From Deltaproteobacteria bacterium (lineage in GTDB: Bacteria; Desulfobacterota; Desulfobacteria; Desulfobacterales; ETH-SRB1), in contig JAUWQK010000023.1 of NCBI GenBank assembly GCA_030611115.1, forward strand, positions 1-10,069: a DNA stretch of 10,069 nucleotides, given 5' to 3'. Position 1 is the first letter of the stretch, and each line of letters begins with the position of its first letter. The notes under the pieces are model-generated. The model did no database searches. It saw only the letters and a list, made by a program, of their open reading frames with translations, and was not told where the DNA came from. The translations under genes and the position numbers were made by a program. Below, in pieces: positions 7,067 to 10,069 of this stretch.

Positions 7067-7094
7067 CCCTTCAGCCTTCTACCTTCAGCCTTCT
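7067..7094. repeat. Unpaired heptad array of the CCTTCAG type
   Basis: Four exact 7-bp units: CCCTTCA, GCCTTCT, ACCTTCA and so on, in effect a 14-bp word twice. Unlike the other arrays, no opposing arm is seen in the 6966-7097 gap. It ends 2 bp before the stop of the LysM-like gene. Confidence 0.75.
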
Positions 7095-7096
7095 CA

Positions 7097-7858
7097 TTAC
7101 TGATCAATATGTATCCAGAGAGTTTCTCCGTCAAACTGGATGCGGTTTGCATTATTATAATCAATCCGGTCCAAAAGAGCAAAAATCCGGTCCATATTAT
7201 AAACAACAACTTTGCTTAATGGATATATCAGGTTAAGATCCACAGCGATTTTGCGTTCTTTGATGTTGTAAATGGTAACAATTTTTTCGGAAAATTTTAA
7301 AATTTTGCCGATTCCTGAACTGAAGCCCTTTCTGTCCGGCTCGTCGGCAAGTGGAGAAAGAGCAATACCCTTGTGATCCAAGTAATCCTTTAAAAACTTA
7401 AAGTGTATATTCCAGATGTTGTCTTCAGGTTTGACCACATATATTCCGAATGCTCTTATCCTGTCATCCCGCTGGGTTACTCCCTCTACGTCCTTTTCAA
7501 TAATATCACCGCTTTTAATACGTATCTTATCCAGAATTTCCTGCATGGGAACTATCGTATCACCTATTTTAAGTGATTCATCAGATTTTACAATGAGATC
7601 AACACTTTTTTCCACTCCATATTTTGTTTTACGCTCTTGGGTAAGTATTTGAAGCTCTTTGTCTTTTTCCAGCTCGTTGTAGTCTATTACAGTCTGGGAT
7701 TTTATAGGAACATGAACTTTTTCCGGCAAGTTTTTTTCAACGGGCCCGGTTGCTTTCTGCATTAAAAATAAACCGGCAACAGCTATTGCAGCAGAAATGG
7801 CGCAGATTATGATAATGACGGCAATCTTGTTTGATATGGCTGCATTTTTTTTAGGCAT
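7097..7858 (-). CDS. Single-pass membrane protein with LysM-like segment, function unknown
   Basis: The product is 253 aa. A short basic N-terminus precedes one strong membrane helix at about 11-33, followed by a predicted periplasmic part. Residues 50-130 are charged with a possible small beta domain. Residues 139-165 (YVVKPEDNIWNIHFKFL within it) resemble the start of a LysM domain, which typically reads Y-x-V-x-x-G-D-x-L-W-x-I, and the LIYPLSKVVVYN stretch at 210-221 resembles its end. The usual Gly is replaced by Glu and the insert between the halves is long, so this is a diverged match by eye only. If correct, a cell-wall or peptidoglycan-associated role is possible. It lies between rng and purB with repeat-filled gaps on both sides. 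The ATG at 7858 has no clear ribosome binding site. Confidence 0.7.
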   Translation of the reverse strand: MPKKNAAISNKIAVIIIICAISAAIAVAGLFLMQKATGPVEKNLPEKVHVPIKSQTVIDYNELEKDKELQILTQERKTKYGVEKSVDLIVKSDESLKIGDTIVPMQEILDKIRIKSGDIIEKDVEGVTQRDDRIRAFGIYVVKPEDNIWNIHFKFLKDYLDHKGIALSPLADEPDRKGFSSGIGKILKFSEKIVTIYNIKERKIAVDLNLIYPLSKVVVYNMDRIFALLDRIDYNNANRIQFDGETLWIHIDQ

Positions 7859-7869
7859 AATTTTTGGTG

Positions 7870-8036
7870 ACTACTCACGTAGTCAGGCTGAAGCTGTTTA
7901 GACTGAAGGCTGAAGGGGTCAGAAGAGTACGATTTGCCGTACTTTAGCGGAAACATCTAATTCTTGCACCAAACATGGCTTCAAAATACGCTTTTTCCTA
8001 ACAGTCTTCAGTCTTCAGCCTATCCACCTGAGTAGT
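7870..8036. repeat. Heptad hairpin of the GGCTGAA type between rng and the LysM-like gene
   Basis: Outer ACTACTCA (7870-7877) pairs with TGAGTAGT (8029-8036). AGGCTGAAG (7885-7893) pairs with CTTCAGCCT (8013-8021). GACTGAA and GGCTGAA units (7901-7914) oppose CAGTCTT units (8002-8015), all with 7-bp period. A small inner hairpin, AGTACG (7926-7931) with CGTACT (7938-7943), lies near the centre. It fills the 180-bp gap, ending 2 bp before the rng stop. Confidence 0.85.
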
Positions 8037-8038
8037 TT

Positions 8039-9502
8039 CTATTTTGAACTGATGATCTTGCTGTCTCCGAGGAATAAGGTGCTATCGCCTTTTATTGTTA
8101 TTGACAGATTACGCCTTAACTCAAGGTCAATTATTTCTTTTCTTTTATTATTCAGAAGATAGTCAGCTACCTCAACAGGGACTATGCCTGTTACTTTGGA
8201 AACTTCCTGTTTTAGAGTTTCGATGCTAAGTTGTCTCAAAAAAGCAAGAGCCAGGGTTTCGGGAGATGGAGTCATGCCTTTTCCATGGCAATATTTGCAG
8301 GTTTCAAAACCGCTGTATCCAATAGATGGCCTGATTCGCTGCCTCGACATTTCCATTAACCCAAATTTAGAAATTTTTCCTACTTTTGTTTTTGCCTTAT
8401 CTTTTTTTAAATGGTTTTTCAACGTTGCTTCTACTTCTGATTTGTGCTTTTGGTCTCTCATGTCAATTAAATCCAGCACAACAAGACCGCCCAGATCTCG
8501 CAGACGCAGTTGACGGGCAATTTCTTCGGCTGCTTCAATGTTGGTCTGCAAAGCAGTTTCTTCGATAGATTTTTTTTTGGTTGCTTTGCCTGAATTAACA
8601 TCTATGGCGACTAAAGCTTCGGTTTGTTCTATTACAATTGATCCACCTGATTTCAGGTTAACTCTGTTTTTATATATAGAAGCGATCTGGTCTTCAAGCT
8701 GGTATTTTGTAAATATAGGTTTTTCGCTTTTATATAATTTAACACTTTTGGTATGTTTAGGAGATATGATTTTAATAAAATCCTTAACTTCATGGCAAAC
8801 TGAGGCGTTGTCAATAAGGATTTCATTAATATCCGTAGTAAAATAGTCCCTTATGGATCTTAAAACAAGATTTCGTTCTTTAAAGAGAAGCGCTGGAGCC
8901 TTTTCCTTCATTATCTGGCTTTTAATATTTTTCCAGAGTCTGAAAAGATAATTCAAATCTTTAGAAAGCTTTGTTTTTGTACAATCTTTTCCGGCAGTCC
9001 TTACAATGAGCCCAAATCCTTCCGGGATATTAAGATCGGGTATAATTTTTTTTAGACGATTCCGTTCATCTTCATTTTCTATTTTTCGTGAAATCCCCCG
9101 CTGTTCACTTCCCGGCATAAAAACCACGAACCTTCCAGCAAGAGATATAAATGTTGTAAGCATGGCTCCCTTTTTCATAAAAGGGTCTTTTGTTACTTGT
9201 ACAACCAGTTCCTGCCCTTTCTTAACAAGATTTGATATGGAAGAGTCTCCGGCATAATTATCCTGAAAGTAATCGCTGTGGATTTCATTCTTCTGAAGAA
9301 ATCCATGTCGTTCTGCTCCATAATCAACAAATGCGGCCTGAAGACTGGGTTCAACGCGAGAAATTACTGCTTTGTATATGTTGCCGTGTGTAATTTCTTT
9401 TGAGGCACTTTCGATATGAAATTCCTCAAGTTTATTGTCAATTACTTTTGCGATTCGGCATTCTTCAGGATCTACCGCATTTATCAGAACCTTACTGATC
9501 AT
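8039..9502 (-). CDS. rng: Ribonuclease G (RNase E/G family)
   Basis: Endoribonuclease cutting AU-rich single-stranded RNA, known for 16S rRNA 5' maturation and mRNA decay. The product is 487 aa, RNase G size, lacking the long C-terminal scaffold of RNase E. An S1-type RNA-binding domain covers about 36-120 (HGNIYKAVISRVEPSLQAAFVDYG at its start). The DNase I-like catalytic part has DVNSGK with Asp301 and DLIDM with Asp344, spaced 43 residues apart like the metal ligands of E. coli RNase E. The zinc-link motif CKYC (Cys402, Cys405) is also at the conserved distance. The ATG at 9502 has AAGGA 10 nt upstream. It is the first gene of the collinear set and may carry the main promoter. Confidence 0.96.
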   Translation of the reverse strand: MISKVLINAVDPEECRIAKVIDNKLEEFHIESASKEITHGNIYKAVISRVEPSLQAAFVDYGAERHGFLQKNEIHSDYFQDNYAGDSSISNLVKKGQELVVQVTKDPFMKKGAMLTTFISLAGRFVVFMPGSEQRGISRKIENEDERNRLKKIIPDLNIPEGFGLIVRTAGKDCTKTKLSKDLNYLFRLWKNIKSQIMKEKAPALLFKERNLVLRSIRDYFTTDINEILIDNASVCHEVKDFIKIISPKHTKSVKLYKSEKPIFTKYQLEDQIASIYKNRVNLKSGGSIVIEQTEALVAIDVNSGKATKKKSIEETALQTNIEAAEEIARQLRLRDLGGLVVLDLIDMRDQKHKSEVEATLKNHLKKDKAKTKVGKISKFGLMEMSRQRIRPSIGYSGFETCKYCHGKGMTPSPETLALAFLRQLSIETLKQEVSKVTGIVPVEVADYLLNNKRKEIIDLELRRNLSITIKGDSTLFLGDSKIISSK

Positions 9503-9512
9503 ATAATATTTA

Positions 9513-9517
9513 TCCTT
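9513..9517 (-). promoter_or_regulatory. Ribosome binding site of rng
   Basis: AAGGA on the minus strand, 10 nt before the ATG at 9502, supporting this start. Confidence 0.65.
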
Positions 9518-9588
9518 TTTCTTTTTTGGAAAGGAAGATGTTAATGTTATTTTAACAAGTTATTATAAGTATTTTTTTGATTGAACCT

Positions 9589-9617
9589 TGAATATGAAAT
9601 TGTCAAGTACAAGTCAA
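9589..9617 (-). promoter_or_regulatory. Possible promoter for rng
   Basis: On the minus strand, TTGACT, 17 bp, then TATTCA, about 87 bp before the rng start. A TTGACA overlaps the spacer, and a perfect TATAAT (9562-9567) lies further downstream without a matched -35. A small palindrome, TGTTA-TTT-TAACA (9545-9557), follows. The 9503-9647 stretch otherwise holds nothing recognisable. AT-rich DNA produces such matches easily. Confidence 0.35.
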
Positions 9618-9647
9618 ACTATTTCTGATCGGTGGTTTTCGACAGTC

Positions 9648-10069
9648 TTGCTATTTATATCATATTATGACATGAGGTGATAGTGTTTGAGAAAGGGTAA
9701 CTTGTTCACGGTTAACAGTTTACAGTTTCCAGTTAACGGTTGATCAAAACATAAAGTAACTAGTACTGCGTCCCAAAAGTTTTGACATGTTTTCTGGCAG
9801 TTGATGTTCCGTGAAACCTCGGCCTCAATTGAGCCGTAATTATATTTACATCTTGTTAATTTTATTGAACATCATGACAAGAAATAGGTTCAATGTGGTA
9901 TTGAAATCACGGATTTTGTATTGCCACTAATGTAGTCAAAACTTCTGGGACGGCTAGTTACTTTATGTTTTGATCAACCGTTAACTGGAAACTGTAAACT
10001 GTTAACCGTGAACAAGTTACCCTTTCTCAAACACTATCACCTCATGTCATAATATGATATAAATAGCAA
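9648..10069. repeat. Perfect 116-bp inverted repeat at the window end
   Basis: 9648-9763 is the exact reverse complement of 9954-10069, with no mismatch that I can find. Within each arm lie five 7-bp units ending in AGTT or GGTT (9707-9741, mirrored at 9976-10010), while the outer 59 bp of each arm are not heptad-like. The 190 bp between the arms is listed separately. The right arm stops at the window edge, so the palindrome may continue. It could be a genuine element or a fold-back/assembly product. Confidence 0.93.
9764..9953. mobile_element. MITE-like 190-bp insert with imperfect terminal inverted repeats
   Basis: GTCCCAAAAGTTTTGACA (9770-9787) and the complement of 9934-9951 match at 16 of 18 positions, and a further TGGCA follows 7 bp inside on each side. 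CTAG abuts both ends (9760-9763 and 9954-9957), which could be a 4-bp target duplication. It could equally be part of the surrounding perfect palindrome. There is no room for a transposase and no ORF of note. I cannot name an IS family. Confidence 0.5.

Noticed and set aside
7015..7209. 64-codon minus-strand ORF overlapping the end of the LysM-like gene
   Set aside because: It is in another frame of a more credible gene and runs through the palindrome and the heptad array.

Overview
The window looks like a chromosomal housekeeping segment from an AT-rich Gram-negative bacterium. It is probably a Desulfobacterota (Desulfobacterales-like) lineage. This is inferred from the yajC-secD-secF-dprA order, the clustering with rng and a Bacillus-type purB, and the many TTG starts. 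It is not proven. All eight genes lie on the minus strand, so transcription runs from high to low coordinates.

In transcription order the genes are: rng (RNase G, 9502-8039), a single-pass membrane protein with a LysM-like segment (7858-7097), purB (adenylosuccinate lyase, 6965-5670), a small putative lipoprotein (5662-5012), yajC (4709-4359), secD (4049-2478), secF (2331-1285) and dprA (1288-164). YajC, SecD and SecF form the accessory complex of the Sec translocon. dprA overlaps the secF stop by an ATGA junction. The lipoprotein begins 7 bp after the purB stop. No gene is broken, and the plus-strand ORFs are shadows.

The unusual part is the DNA between the genes. Every gap longer than about 20 bp carries iterated words with a period close to 7 bp, usually arranged as two opposing arms of a hairpin: 1-79, 2357-2469, 4099-4231, 4291-4348, 4818-4941 (nested in a 4731-4997 element), 7067-7094 (unpaired array), 7870-8036 and 9707-9741/9976-10010. 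The word differs between elements (GGTTCAC, GAAATTA, GGCTGAA and GGAATTT types), but the architecture is the same. These elements sit close to stop codons and ribosome binding sites without entering them. A heptad-periodic, word-switching hairpin family of this kind is the best candidate in the window for something not well described.

The right end of the window (9648-10069) is a perfect 116-bp inverted repeat around a 190-bp MITE-like core. The core has imperfect terminal inverted repeats and is flanked by CTAG on both sides. The right arm stops exactly at the window edge, so a fold-back or assembly artefact must be considered alongside a real long palindrome.
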